Assembly (NCBI GenBank): GCA_011032825.1
Contig: JAADJZ010000020.1
Span: forward strand, 1 to 64,000
Reading direction: 5' to 3'
From: Massariosphaeria phaeospora
Lineage: Eukaryota; Ascomycota; Dothideomycetes; Pleosporales
DNA length: 64,000 nt
Shown: positions 1 to 12,516 of the stretch, piece by piece
Numbering within the stretch: position 1 is the first letter of the stretch
How the letters are laid out: the number at the start of each line of letters is the position of its first letter
Position numbers and translations under genes: made by a program
The notes under the pieces: model-generated
Database searches by the model: none
What the model saw: the letters and a program-made list of their open reading frames with translations, nothing else
Told to the model about the DNA's origin: nothing

Positions 1-488
1 GCTTTTAGTCTAGCGCGCCTTGCAGTCTTGCTTTAACAAAAAAAAAGTAAGCAGCTTTTTAACAAAAGCGTTGCAACTTGCAACATTAGCTTTTGCTAGC
101 TAAGCAACAAGTGCTATTTGCACGAATTTAAGCTGCTTAGCTAGTATTTACGGCAAAGTCTTGTGCTGCTACTCTTTAAGTAGAGCTTTCTATTGCTAAA
201 ATAAAAAAGAATTAGCATTTTGCTAATAAGTAGGTTGCTATTAAAAAGTTAAAAAAACTAAAAGCAGCGCAGTTTAACGCTATTGTTAATTCTAAAAGTA
301 CAACTTCTACTAATAGTCTTGTACTGCTGCTATTTAAAACGCTTTTAACTAACTTAGGCTAGTTACAAACTAACTTTTCTCTACTCGCTTTTTTTTCTTT
401 TAACTTTTCTGCTTTTTTAGAGAACTTGAATTTCTTGCTTCTAAATTTTGCTAGTAATACTTTCGTACTAGTTTCTTGCAGTTTGTAA
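1..488 (+). pseudogene. Remnant of the Gyp1 antisense gene, copy A (C-terminal half)
   Basis: The plus strand reads through the same C-terminal segment as the antisense genes of Gyp1-B and Gyp1-C and ends at the matching TAA (486-488, after a Ser-Cys-Ser-Leu tail). The stretch around 250-300 reads KKLKAA followed by STTSTNSLVLLL, matching copy B (KQLKAA) rather than copy C, so A and B are one subfamily. The cysteine-rich N-terminus lies outside the window. Several in-frame stops are present, so it is not functional. Confidence 0.55.
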
Positions 489-2052
489 AATTCTATATTA
501 GTTTTCATGTATTCTAGCTCTTTAGCTATTTTTGCTATTTAACTAAGTACTTCTACTAACGTCTAAACTTTTGTAAGTTTTTAATTTCTTCGACTTCGTA
601 CTTCTCGTTTTTGAGCTCGATATTAGTTGCTACTTCGGCGTTTAGTAGTGCTAGTTTAAGAAGTAATTTGTAAAAAACTAGATGTATGCGCATGCTTGTA
701 AGTAGTTGTAGTTTAAATAATACAAGTTTTTTAACTTTTAAGATTTTAAACGGTTTTATTTAGAAGTTGTTTAACTTGTTGCATAGTTGTTTAGTTTTTA
801 AGTTCTTTTGTAAGAAAAAAACTCTATTTCTTTCGTTAAAGTTAGTTTCTTAAGCTTTTTTTTATTTGCTAACTTAGCTGTCGTAAAGTTCCTTTAAGTA
901 ATTTGTTAACTTAACTTATTGTGTAATTTTTGCATTTTAAAAGCCTTGTTGTTTGCTGCTAGCGAAATGCTTTTAATATTCTTTAGATTTTAATAAGCTA
1001 CTAGCTTATATCTGTAATTTGCGTAGTATAGCAAATGTTCTATTGTTGTAAACTTTGTGCTGTTATAAGCTAGTTGTACTATTAGTAAAAGTTTAACCTA
1101 GTTGTTTTGCAGCTTGTTAGTGTACATTTGTAAGTACTATTCTAGCGTTTAATTTGTTTATTCTGTTTAGCTGTCTGTTTGCAGGTAAAAGCTTGTTAAT
1201 AGCTTTTTGCAACTTCTAACTAGGCTAGAAACGTATTTTAAAACTTTAATGTAAACAACTTGTTTCTATTAGTAATAAACTGTTCTAGCAATTTGTAATT
1301 AGCAACGAGTGTCTTTGTAACCTCGTAAGCTATTTTTTCTACTATAATTAACTTTTCTGTTAGTACAAAATGTAATTCTTTAGTTAATTAATCTACTATT
1401 ACCAAGATTGAGTTGCATAGCCGTGCTAATTTAGGTTTTAACAATTTTAAAAGTTTTACTATAAAATCTATTGTAACGCTAATCTATAAGCGTGCGAGTA
1501 GTTTTAGTAGTTAAAGTAACTTGTAAAGCTTGTATCTCTTAAGTTTGTTTTTTAAATAATTCAAATAGTTGCTTACTACTTTCTAAACTATGTTTTGTAC
1601 GTAGAGTATTAAGTACTTGTTTAAAATTTGTTAAACTATTTTGTTAATTTCTAAGTGTTTATATGCTTGTAAAGCATGTAATTTCTAAATAAACTATATA
1701 GCTTAAGTGTCGTTTGTTACTATCTACTTTTGCTAGTTGTTTTTGCTTTATTTTTAGTACATTTTTTTTTAATGCTTGTAACTCTAGCTATTTTAGCTAA
1801 TTGTAGTTAGTTGTATTTAAGAGTTTTGCCTAAGTTTCGTTGTAATATTAAGTTATGTATAACTAGTTTGTTAGTTTTTATAAAATCTAATTTTCAACTA
1901 AGCGCGTTTGCGGCTTTGTTGTTAGTTTTTTTGCAATAGTAAATCTTGATGTTGTAATCTGCTATAAATTCAGCTTATCTAACTTGTTGTTTATTTAATT
2001 TCTTAGTTGTAGTAAAGCTAGTAAAGTTTTAGTAGTCTAAGTACACTTGTAC
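1..2052 (-). mobile_element. Gyp1-A: 3' part of a RIP-degraded Gypsy retrotransposon
   Basis: This stretch aligns base by base, apart from C/T and G/A changes, with 19.9-21.82 kb (Gyp1-B) and about 26.5-28.56 kb (Gyp1-C). It holds the integrase and chromodomain end of pol on the minus strand; the pol stop falls near 370. The rest of the element lies off the left edge, and homology stops abruptly after the shared GTACACTTGTAC at 2041-2052. It is the most mutated of the three copies: GGCTGGTTACAGAC of copy C reads GGCTAGTTACAAAC here. No long frame survives. Gypsy identity rests on the integrase C-terminus readable in copy C. Confidence 0.85.
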
Positions 2053-3440
2053 TCTCTGCCTATAACTAATAATCTTGCTGCTAATATTAGATCTTTGCTT
2101 AGTTCGCTACTGTCTAGGTTGTAAGTTATTTTCTAATTATATTTGTCTTAACTAATAATTGTATAGTATTAAAAAATAATGCTAGAATTGCATAAACTAG
2201 AGGAATCCTAACAGAACTTGCTCTTTTAAAACTAGCTAGACTTATAAGAGTAACAAGTAATGCTTTAAGTATAAGCAAAACTATATATAATTTTACTTTA
2301 ATTCTTAATAGGTTAGTTTTAATATTAGAGCGTCTAAATACAGCTCTAATAAAAACTAACATTCTGCGCTAGCGCGTTGTAACTAGGGCAGTAATATTAA
2401 TATAGAAATAAATAGCAGTTATTATAAGTAAAAGCATTTTACTATTAAACTAGTACCTAACTAATACTTTATATTGTAGTTAGTTTAAAACTAGTAACAA
2501 AGTAGATAGCAAGTATAAAATAGAAAACGCTTTTCTAGTAGATACTAGTATACTTTACTCTCTAGAAGCTTCTACTTGCTCTAGCACTCTAATTACTACT
2601 ATAGATATAGTAAATAAAATAAACGCTTGCTATAAATCGCTATTTATTAGTAAAACTCTGCTATTGTTGTCTCTTAGGTACTTACTTTTTTATCTTTACT
2701 TTTAGCTTAACTACTATTTATGCTATTAGTAATAATACTATTAATATTAATAGTTAGAAGCTTTTTGTTAACTGTAAAAGTACGCTAGTTTCTTGGAATT
2801 CGCCTTATAATGCGCCTAAAAATGTTAATATAATTAATACTCCTTAGCAGCTTTATAATTCTTAACTAGTTAAGCAGACTAAATAGATTAAACTACTTAA
2901 TAATTCTAAATCTGCTACTATAGATACTAGCATAACTACTAATAGCACTAATTAAGAAGTTATTATCTTTGCGCTTGCGCTTATGCCTGCGCCTAAGCTT
3001 ATACTTATACCTATACCTACGCTTCTATTTACGCCTGCTTCTTTGCATTTTACTGCAATTAAGTTTTATAAATAGTAATATACTTGTATGCTAGAGAAAC
3101 CTATACTAGAGAAATCTTAGCCTAGTCTATCTTTTTCTATAAAATAGTAGAAAGTTAGTTTACTAACTTAGCTAGGCATAGAAAGAAAGAAGAGACTATA
3201 GAAATAAAAAATAAACTTAATTATATTAAAGCTTAGAGAAACAAAATGCGTAGACGTAAAGATAAGTAACTAGAAGCTACAAACGCTAGTATTGCCTAGA
3301 AAAGCAATCTAGATTCTAATAATAGAGATCTTTACTCTTCTAGTAAATCTAAACAGATAAGTAAAGAAAAAGAAAGTAATAAATATAGAGAAGTTAAAGG
3401 CAAGGAAAAAGAAAAAAAAACAATAAAGATAATAAGATTA
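2053..3440. other. Unassigned AT-rich block with coding-like remnants
   Basis: This lies between the broken end of Gyp1-A and Cop2. The minus strand has an open stretch at 2126-2362 (78 codons) that would encode a very hydrophobic peptide; I do not recognise it. From about 2700 to 3440 the plus strand reads as low-complexity coding sequence interrupted almost only by TAG and TAA: a Pro/Leu/Ile-rich part, then a Lys/Glu/Ser-rich part near 3240-3420, in more than one frame. This could be the gag end of another retroelement or a RIP-degraded host gene. No terminal repeats were found. Confidence 0.35.
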
Positions 3441-3449
3441 ACGCAGACA

Positions 3450-5050
3450 ATTTATCTATTAAATTCTAGGCTATGTAGATACCTAGTTTAGCTTAGCATA
3501 ATAGAATACTTTAGCAATACTTAACTATTAAATCGCTTTGCAAAATTAAATGTACGTTTACGAAATTTAGAGGTATGTTAAAGTACTATTAACTTTAGTA
3601 ATGCTTTTTTTATATTATAAAGCTCTAATAGAGCTACTGTATTAAACTCGTTATCTACTTGAAAGAATTTAATTTTAACTTTATATTGTGTAAAGATAAG
3701 ATTATAATATTCTTCTAGCTTATTAACTAGCTTTTCTCTATTCTTTAATAGAGTTAGATGTAGTAGTTTAGTTTTATAATCTAAAAAAGTAAGATAATAA
3801 TTATAACTACTACTACTACTACGAGGAGAAATAGAACTTTTTATATCTAGATAAACTAGTTCTCCTATATCTACTATAGTAGAAATATAATCTTTACTAA
3901 CTTTTTAATAAATTTAGATTCTATACAAGTAATACAGTTTTCTATTTCCTTAATATTAGAATTTATCTTAATATTAAAGTTCTCTATATTACTAGATAGT
4001 TTAGATAGAGCAGCTTTTTCTATATGCCCTAATATTTTATGCATTATAATAGTATTATCCTTAATAATACCCTTATTATTATTAATTTTACTATTTGATT
4101 TAGTAGTAGGATCTTTATTAGATTCTAAATTAGATTTCAAATTAGATTCTAAATTACTACTAACTAGTTTAGGTGCGTTAGCTTTTTCTATATTACTAGT
4201 ATTAATAGAAAAAGTTTTATCTAAAAAAGTAGAACTAATATCTCAAGTTTTATCTAGATAAAGATTATAGAAATCTATTTCTGTATTCTCTAAATTAGTT
4301 ATAGTCATAACTTCATTTTTAACAGTTTGATTTCTAATTTTATTACTACTAATAGTATAAAATACAGATAGTTTATTAATATATTCGCTTTCTGCGATTA
4401 TACTTTCAAATTTATTATAAATAACAAATTTATCTATAGTAAATTTTAAACTACCGCTTTTTTCTAAGATATTATAAAGGCTTAGTAGGTTAACACCTAA
4501 TGCAGAAACAAATAGTACATTTTTATTAGTAATACTTCTAAAAGTACTATTAAAAACTACTGTTATATTCTGTATAGCGCTAGCTTTAATTTGATTCTTT
4601 GTATTTCTCTACTTAATAAATGTATTATTAATAGGTTTTAAGGAATTAAATATAGATTTATCTAAACAAACATGAACAGAAGCGCTTGGATCTAATATCC
4701 ACCTAGTAGATATATTATCTAGATTAAAGATAGTATTATTAATTTCTTAATTAAGAAATTCTTTTTTATCTTCTAGATTAGTAATAATTTTGCTAAAATA
4801 ATTCTTAATAACAGATTCATAAAGTTTAGGCGTATTACTTTTAATATTATTAGATTTATTAAGTCTAATAATAATATTATTATTATTAGAAGAAGGTTTA
4901 TTAACTAAATTTCCTTCTACTAATCTATGTAAAGATTATTTGCTTTAATCTTTATTATAAGCGATTTATAATTTAGTACTATTATATAAATATACTTTCC
5001 TATAGTTATATTTTTTATAGTTACTAGCTACTTATAGTTAGCGTAATATT
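3450..5050 (-). pseudogene. Cop2: Ty1/copia fragment (gag end, protease, GAG-pre-integrase, integrase start)
   Basis: Read on the minus strand from about 5050 down to 3450, this follows the copia order. A gag tail lies near 4900. A protease region containing WILDPSASVHVC lies near 4700, where the usual D-S/T-G triad is altered. The VNLLSL motif usual in copia protease lies near 4480. A GAG-pre-integrase domain is open at 3874-4140 (HKILGHIEKAALSKLS, then a C-x2-C pair). The integrase core (YYLTFLDYKTKLLHL, then VDNEF) runs down to about 3600. Reverse transcriptase and RNase H are missing, so the copy is truncated at its 3' side. No LTR was identified. Confidence 0.7.
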
Positions 5051-5342
5051 CTTTTCTATCTTTTATTTGTACGGCAAAAATTAACGCTGTTTCTAACTGC
5101 CGTAGTTTTGCTCTACATTTATCTACACCTAATTTATCTCTTTATTACGCCAAACTACGGCATTTGTTTTCTCTTAGGAGAATAGCTAATTGTGCAAATG
5201 CCGTTACTTATATTATATAATATTATAGTTATTGCGTATTTGTAATTTACTTGCTTAATTGCGTATTATAGTAGATAACACAAAGTAACGCTTTGGTGTA
5301 GATAAATTCTAGATAAACACTACCTTAGTATCTTCTTATAAA
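5051..5342. other. Short unassigned segment with inverted repeats
   Basis: Two inverted pairs are visible: TGCCGTAGTTT at 5098-5108 against AAACTACGGCA at 5152-5162, and TTTATCTACACC at 5118-5129 against GGTGTAGATAAA at 5295-5306. No frame of useful length. It could be a remnant of a small non-autonomous transposon or part of an LTR; no target-site duplication was found. Confidence 0.35.
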
Positions 5343-8300
5343 ATTCTTTGTCGGTTTTACAATTACACAACTTCGTTTTTTATTTGCTATTACTTTTATT
5401 CTGCTGCTTAGTAACTACTTGTTGCTACTTTCTTTTTACATAAAGTAACTGTAAACTAGGTTGTCGTAATGTTGTTGTATAATTGCTTTTTGCAATTTTT
5501 CTAGAACTGTAATTGCGGCCTTTAGAAGCACGTTTAGCGTTCTAGCTAGTTTTAGTAATTCGTCTTAGTTAACCTTAAGTATCGCGGTGTTAATAATTTC
5601 TTTTGTTTTAGCAATATTATATTGTTAGCTAAAAGCATTAGCTTTGCTGTTGTTGTTTTTTAAGTGTATACGCAATGTTGAACTTGTACTAGCCTAGCAT
5701 TTCTAACTATCTAACTTGCTTTTAGTTAAGCACTTTAGTAGCTGTAAAATTAACTAAGTTTTTGTAATTCGTAGATATTGTTAGTTTTAAGTAGCTTTTT
5801 GCGTATACTCTCTAATGCTGTAAGCATGCAATAATAGCTAGCAGCTTCTTGTTATGCACGTTGTATTGTTTTTTAAGTTTTAAAAACTTGCGTAAATAAT
5901 AATCAATAAAGTGCTATTTTCTTTTATGCAATTAACTAGCAATTTTTTTTAGCACAAAGTTTAACGCGTTAGTTTTAAAGCGTAAAAGTTGTATTGCTTA
6001 AAATATTCAAAAGCATAGTAAACTTATGCTTGCGTTTTTAAGCTGTTAGAAAGTTTTTTTTGCTTTTTTGCTTTATGCAAAAGCTGTATTCTTTTGTGTA
6101 AGCTTTGTTAAAAGTATAACAATTTTCAAGTAATCTTTAATAAACTGTTAATTCAAGTTTAAAAACATTAAAAAAGATTGTATTTCTTTAACGTTTTTAA
6201 GTTGTAGCTATTTTTAACTACTTTAATCTTGTTTTTGCTTATGCGTACTTTGTTTGCTTTTACTATGTATCTAAAAAATGCAACTTCGCGCTTGTAAAAT
6301 TCGCACTTTTTTAGTTTAAGTTAAAAGTTAAACTAGTTAAAGTACTTTAGTACTATTTTAACATGTTCAACATAGTTCTTTTAAATTTTAAAATAAATTA
6401 ATTTTTTGTTTAAATAAGCAATAACAAAGATATTTAAGTACGCTTTTAACACGTTGTTAATAAGCTTTTAAAAAGTTGCTAAAGCGTTTGTAAGCTTAAA
6501 TAGCATAATAGTGTATTCGTAGTATCTGTATCTCGTTTAAAACGCTGTTTTCTATTTTTTACTTTTTTTTAATTTTAATAAAGTAGTAACTATTTTGTAA
6601 GTTAAGCGCTATAAAGACTTTTGTGTAAAATAATTAATCCTGTAATTCTATAATATTTAGTAAAAAGTATTAATTCTTAACTGTAATGTTATTTAGCTTG
6701 CGATAATCAACGCATAGTTGTAATATACTAATTTTTTTTAGCACAAAAATAATTAAGTATTTTGCAAGTAACTGTAATAGTTGTATATAATTTGTTTTTA
6801 AGTTGTTTTTAATGTAATTGCAAAGTGTGCTTAACTTTTTTTTTAACAGTTCGTAAATTAAGTTAAAAGTTAGTTGCTTTTTTTTGTAAAATAATTTTGT
6901 AGTTTTAGAGCTTGTGTTCTAGTAATGCTTTTGCATCTACTACTTTTTTAAAAAGTATTTAAACTTTTTATACTTGTAGAATATTTCTAAAAGTGCGCTA
7001 ATTTCTTTTTTTACTCTAACTTGTTAATTTAAAAGCTTTAAGTTAGTATTTGTTAAGTTAAACTTTTATGTTTTAAAACCGTTCTTTGTTAATGCAATTA
7101 AATTAATTGTTTTTTTATTTGCTATTAAACTTTGCTAATGCGTAAGCATAGTGTTAAAAGCGCTGTTTCTACAACACTCTAGCAAAAGCGTGTTTTTTTT
7201 TAATTAATCTAAAAGTTGTGCTTTTTTAACTAAAAATTTTTTAAAATAATATCGTAGATAGCTAGTTCAAAGATGTTAAAAAGCTAACTTTTTTTAATAT
7301 TGTTTAATATGCAACGGTACATTATACGTTTTGTATATAATTACTAGTTGCGCTTGTATAAGCTATTTGTTAGCACTAGTAAGTAGATATAGCTGTTATT
7401 TCTTTAGTATACGTAATCTAGCTACAATTACTGCTTAAGCTAAAACAGAGTTATTCTAAGCTTTTGTATTAATTAAAGCTTTCATCGAGTAACTGTAAAG
7501 CTTTACTAATAGCTTAATTTGTTTTTTCTCGATTACATTAACTTGTTCAACTTCGTAGTTAAGCAGCTATAGGCTAAAAAAGAATTAAGTTAAAATTCGT
7601 TAACTTTCTTGAAAGTTAGATACTGTTTGCAATTTGAGTGCAAGCAGGTTTGCTATTAAGCCTAAGCGCAGTTGCTATTTACAAGCATGTACATTGCAAG
7701 AAGTTTTACTTTTTTTTTTTTAAGAAAGTATAGTACGTTACGTTTGTTTTATAAGTAGTATTTGCAAGTATTGTTCTTGCATTCAAACTATTTGTAAAGG
7801 CAGAATTAGCTTTTTCTTTTAAAAAACTATTCTAAGCTTTGCTTATTTGAGTAATAAATAAAATAGTATTCGTAAAAGCACACTATTTATAACATTTTCG
7901 CGTGCTTTTGATTTTAATAGTTTAGGTAGTACTATAGTTTGTAGAAGTTCGCGTTGTTGCTTCTAAAGCGTTGTTAAAACTCTTTCGCGCTTCTATTGTG
8001 CTAGTGTTCTTTAGTATCTAGTATTCTTTAGTAGCTAGTTCGTTTAGATTCAAAAGTAAAATATCTTTCTTGTTTTTTTTAAAGCGTTTTGTTTTCTTTA
8101 ACTTCTAGTAGATTTCTCGTTTGTTTTTCTTTGTAAGCTTTTGTTCTAGCTTGTTAAAATAATGCTATATTAAATTTTTGTAAATTAAAGTTTCTAGCTG
8201 TTCGTTAGGTAACTTGTATTTTTTATTTGTTAATTTAAAGTTGTTACACATTAACTTTTTTTTTAGCTAAATCTATTCTTTTAGGTAACTATTCTCACTA

Positions 8301-9250
8301 ATTCTTAACATCTATAAGAGTAATTACTTTTTATTTTTTATTAATACTACTTGTAGCATTAAATAGTACGTTCAACTATTAAACAACTTTGTTCTTTTAA
8401 TAATAGTTGCTAGATATGTAGCCTAGCTTGCTACAATTATAGCAAGTCCTAGTTTCTTTGCTATACTTTAATTGTTTTTTAATTAGTTTACTTTTGTTAA
8501 AGTTGTTAAAGTGCATAAGTTTGTATTTTTAGAATAAGTTGTATGTACTTATTAAGCGCAAGTGTTGCGTTTGTAGTTAGCGCTAACTAGTGTTAAGTAT
8601 ATAACTTTTGTTGCTTTTTAGTACGTAGAACTTTGCTTTAGCTTGCATTTTAATTGCAAGTTTGTACAGCTTATTATCGAAGCAGATTAACTTTTTAATT
8701 AAATTGCTTAAAGTGTTTGTAGCTGCTCTAGAGCGTATTAGTTTTGCTTTAACATTATTTTTTAGCTTTTGCTTGTACATGCGCATAAGTGCTTTGTCGT
8801 TCTAGTTAGTTTAGATAAAGTACTATTAAAACAAGTTAGCGTAGTTTCTAGCTAACTTAGTTTAGCGCATTTGTTAAATAGTTTTTTTTGTAATAGCGAG
8901 TTTGTTAGCAACTACGTAAAATTGTTGCAGCTTGTTTTTAAACACAGCGTAATTTTTAAACATGCGTGTAATTATGTTTTTATTATTGTTGCTATTTATG
9001 TACTTTTTTAAGTAAAGTTAAACTTACTTAAAAGCTAGCTCTTTTATGTAAAAAGCTATTAGAAATGCCTTGTTAATGTTGTTGACATAGTTATCTTCGA
9101 ATTTAAAGAAAAAGTTAAACTAGAGTATCTAGTTTTTTAGCTTTAATTGATTTTTGTAGTAAAAGTTGAGCTTTGCTACTTTCGTACCGCTAGTGCGAGT
9201 ATAAAAAAAAGTAGTTATTAAAGTATTACTTATCTTAAAAGTTTTTAATA
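5343..9250 (-). mobile_element. Gyp2: second, diverged Gypsy family, internal region
   Basis: On the minus strand this reads gag (about 9200-8380), then pol down to about 5350. The reverse transcriptase box at 6405-6416 reads YLNK within AYLNKKLIYF, where YLDD is expected, so the catalytic aspartates are lost. RNase H-like sequence follows near 5700-6050 and aligns loosely with the Gyp1 copies around AGCTTCTTGT. The integrase is absent or beyond recognition, so the left end is truncated; where the element stops near 5340 is a guess. Stops are mostly TAG/TAA. The 5' LTR is the block at 9251-9628. Confidence 0.7.
8380..8786 (-). pseudogene. Gyp2 gag, C-terminal part with zinc-knuckle relic
   Basis: An open stretch at 8583-8786 encodes 67 basic residues typical of the end of gag. 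Downstream, codons at 8402-8444 read CYNCSKLGYISSNYY, the pattern of a CX2CX4HX4C nucleocapsid knuckle. The His has become Tyr and the last Cys has become Tyr. His (CAC/CAT) to Tyr (TAC/TAT) is exactly a CpA-to-TpA change. Confidence 0.55.
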
Positions 9251-9628
9251 TGTAAAAGTTAAGCGGACTTAAAAGAGTCGTTTATTAAGCTTAAGTTAGT
9301 TCTTGAAAAATAAGTAAGTTTAATAGACTAAAAGAGTTGTGTAGCGTTTAATGCTAAAGCAGTAGCAAGCTTCGTTTTGCAAAGAGTATTAAAGTTAATT
9401 GAAAACAATAAGCTATAAGAGTTTATTGTCTTAACTATATACTAAGCTTATTCTAGAAATTCTAGAAGTTTCAAACGTTCTAGAGTTCTAGAGTTGCTTA
9501 AAACTCTTTAGAACTCGTAAACTGTTACGTAATCTACTAACACATAGTTTTTGAGTTCTTAGTGCTTAGTAAGCTTGTGTTTTCTAATAACTAACGTAGC
9601 TTCGCTTAGCGAAACTTGAATCGTAATA
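9251..9628 (-). repeat. Gyp2 LTR (5' LTR of the element at its left)
   Basis: A 378-bp block that recurs as the solo LTR at 43640-44262. Both begin TGTAAARGTTAAG and end in a GTAATA-type sequence, compatible with TG...CA ends altered by RIP. Its place at the gag end of a minus-strand Gypsy fits a 5' LTR. Compared with the solo copy it lacks about 240 internal bases. Confidence 0.65.
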
Positions 9629-10550
9629 GCAAGCTAATACTTTACTTTATTAGTAACGTAAACGATTACCAAGTAGCTGATATTACTAAGTAGCTACCAA
9701 CTTATTAAACAAGAAACCTGCGTACGTCGTGCTAGCTTTAGATTTAAAAGCTTTTTCTATATTCTTTTAGTAGGTTCGGGCATTGTGTTTTGTATTACTA
9801 TAGTTTTTACAGCGCCGTAGAGCTAGTAGTGCTTTTTTTTAACTCTTTTTACTACGCGGTTTCTTTAATAGCTAAAGCGCTGTAAACGCTTTAGCAGCTA
9901 CTTGCGCTAATCTATTACTTTACTTTATTGTACTACTATGCTAAATCTGCTTCTAATTGCGCAATTTCTGCTTAACGTAACCTACTATCGAGCGAGTTAC
10001 ACTATCGAGCGAGTTACTCGACTAAAATTGTACTATAAGCAATAGTACTATTACTATGCTACTACTACTATCTACTATATTATCTAGTAACAAAGCTAGA
10101 ATAACTATTGCTATTAGAGCTACAGAATCTAACGCGTTTTTTTCTTAACGAGCTGCTGCGCGCGCCTATCTTGTGCTTTAAAGTACTTTTAACTATTAAG
10201 CTTGCAAACGAGCTTTACAACGCAATTGCAAGCTTAACTACAAAAATCTTACACTACTTAAAAAGAACGCGATAGTAGAGCGTATACTTAACTTAGATTT
10301 AAAAGAGTTTTTACTATTAAAAAGCCTACTGCAAGATATAGCTAACAACTTGCGCGCTTACTAAAAAATTAAGCCTGTTAGCATTAACTAGCTAGATTAA
10401 TTTATTAAGCAACAAAAAAAGCTTAAAACGCGTTAAACTTAATTCTACAATAACTAAATAAATAAATAAAAATTCTAAAGTTATAAGCGCGTGGTTTAAG
10501 CTTGTAACTAACGTAAAAAAAAAGCATAGTATTTTAAATAAAAACACTTA

Positions 10551-11460
10551 ACGTACTTTACGAGTAGTTGAGCTATACAAGTTCGCAAAACACTTTTGCT
10601 AAGCAAATTATCTAATATTATAACTTTAATACTTTTTTTAATAGTAAGCTTATTAGAATTATTTATACACTGTTTTAAAGCTCTAAGCTGAAACTTTAAA
10701 ATCTACTAAAAATTACCTAAATAAGCTAAGTACTACTAGAGTTTTTAAAGTTTAAAGATAAAAAGCTCGCTTAAGCTCTATACCTAGTATCTAGTAGAAT
10801 TTTGCTATAATAAACTTTTATATTCTAAAATATTTTTATTTATACTATAAGTTAGAGTTCTAGAAAGTTATATAGTATATAGCTTAGAATTAAAGCTATT
10901 AGATAGAATTAGAGCTTATATATAAAACCTACTAAGTATAAAGTATTAGTACTATTATAACTATAGATATTACTACTTTTTTAAAGCTTATATAGTATAA
11001 TTATACTAAGTACTAAGTTATTAGGTAGTTTTATATTAGGTTTTAATAGTTATATATAGATATTTATACTTAGCTAGTATAAAAATAGTAAGCTACTTTC
11101 TAACTTATCTAGTAGCTTTAATCTTAGGCTACACGCTATAAAACTTTCTAGTACTTTAATATATAGTATAATTAGGAATATTTTAGAATATAAAAGTTTA
11201 TTATAGTAAAATTCTACTAAATACTAGGTATAAAGCTTAAGCGAGCTCTTTATTTTTAAACTTTAAAAACTCTAGTAGTACTTAGCTTATTTAGGTAATT
11301 TTTAGTAGATTTTAAAGTTCTAGCTTAGAGCTTTAAAATAGTGTATAAATAATTCTAATAAGCTTACTTTTAAAAAAAGTATTAAAGTTATAATATTAGA
11401 TAATTTGCTTAGCAAAAGTTTTTTGCAAACTTGTGTAGCCTAACTACTCGTAAAGTACGT
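10551..11460. mobile_element. fb1: 910-bp foldback element with long terminal inverted repeats
   Basis: Bounded by TA (10549-10550, 11461-11462). Each end has about 350 bp of near-perfect inverted repeat, with only about 200 bp of unpaired centre around 10910-11100. The outer bases are ACGTACTTT plus two 17-bp units, of the same type as pg6 and pg7. It has the same length as fb2 (42574-43483). There is no coding capacity, so it is probably a non-autonomous element moved by a pogo transposase. Confidence 0.85.
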
Positions 11461-11462
11461 TA

Positions 11463-11780
11463 AGTGTTTTTATTTAAAATACTATGCTTTTTTTTTTACG
11501 TTAGTTACAAGCTTAAACTACGCGCTTATAACTTTAGAATTTTTATTTATTTATTTAATTATTGTAGAATTAAGTTTAACGCGTTTTAAGCTTTTTTTGT
11601 TGCTTAATAAATTAATCTAGCTAGTTAATGCTAACAGGCTTAATTCTTTAGTAAGCGCGCAAGTTGTTAGCTATATCTTGCAGTAAGCTTTTTAACAGTA
11701 AAAACTCTTTTAAATCTAAGTTAAGTATACGCTTTACTATCGCGTTTTTTTTAAGTAGTGTAAGATTCTTGTAGTTAAGC
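11463..11780 (-). repeat. Inverted duplicate of pg2 sequence 10232-10548
   Basis: This is the reverse complement of the pg2 segment on the other side of fb1, with only a few differences. Together with fb1 it forms a palindrome running from 10232 to 11780. The copy is not explained by insertion of fb1; it must come from a later rearrangement. Confidence 0.85.
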
Positions 11781-11861
11781 TATTAAAGTTATGATATTAG
11801 ATAATTTGCTTGGCAAAAGTGTTTTGCGAACTCGTGTAGCTCAACTACTCGTATAGTACGT
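11781..11861 (+). mobile_element. Extra 81-bp right end of fb1
   Basis: Repeats the terminal 81 bp of fb1 (TATTAAAGTTATGATATTAG onward, ending ACGT) and is followed by TA, then by the pg2 sequence expected after the original insertion point (CAACTTTAATAAA). This is probably the true right border of the original fb1 insertion. Confidence 0.75.
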
Positions 11862-12139
11862 TACAACTTTAATAAATCTAGCTTTATAATAAGCGTTATA
11901 GGCTTTTAGCTTATTATTACAGCTTTAAAAAAACGTAAAAAACTTAAAATAGTTTAGCTAAGCAATTGTAAGTAAGTTACTGTTATTAGTTGCATCTGCG
12001 CTAGTAAGTAAGCGATTTTACTTTTTATTATTTACGCTAGCAAGATTTACGTTTTTACGTAGTACAAAGACAACTTTATATCTCGCAACTAGGTTCTTAC
12101 TATTAGTAAAAATAGCTAGACAAATAATAAGCTTAGAAT

Positions 12140-12516
12140 TATAAAATAGAAAAGAATAAAGTTGTTGTAGTGTTGTAATTCTAACCTTGTTGTAGTTTTA
12201 ACTATCTACTTGCCGCGAGAGTTCGCTTCTATATATACTTAATATTCCTACATTGTATATAAACAATGTAAACAAAAAGTTATAAATAGTCTTTGTTTTA
12301 AACAATGTAGTAAACAATGTTATAGTCTATTTATAGATCTTAACAACGTTTCTTTGTTATAAACAATGTTATAACTCTATTTATAGTTATTAACAATGTA
12401 TAACAAAGAATCTCTTTGTCTATAATAAAGACACTGTTTATTAATAATCTATAAGTTATGCTTATAGTAGTTATAAACTTAAATATAGCTTATATACTAT
12501 ATTTAGTATTCTAACA
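12140..12516 (-). repeat. Cop1 3' LTR
   Basis: A 377-bp LTR. On the element strand it begins TGTTAGAATACT and ends TTTTATA, a CA end changed to TA. It carries five exact AACAATGT motifs and one AACAACGT between 12262 and 12399. It is nearly identical to 17461-17837, with a few transitions. Confidence 0.93.

Noticed and set aside
2126..2362. Hydrophobic frame considered as a membrane protein gene (RTA1-like)
   Set aside because: Hydrophobicity is expected from AT-rich sequence, no family motif could be confirmed, and flanking frames are broken.
9975..10026. Direct repeats at transposon ends considered as a CRISPR-like array
   Set aside because: Only two adjacent 17-bp units without spacers, always at element termini in inverted orientation.
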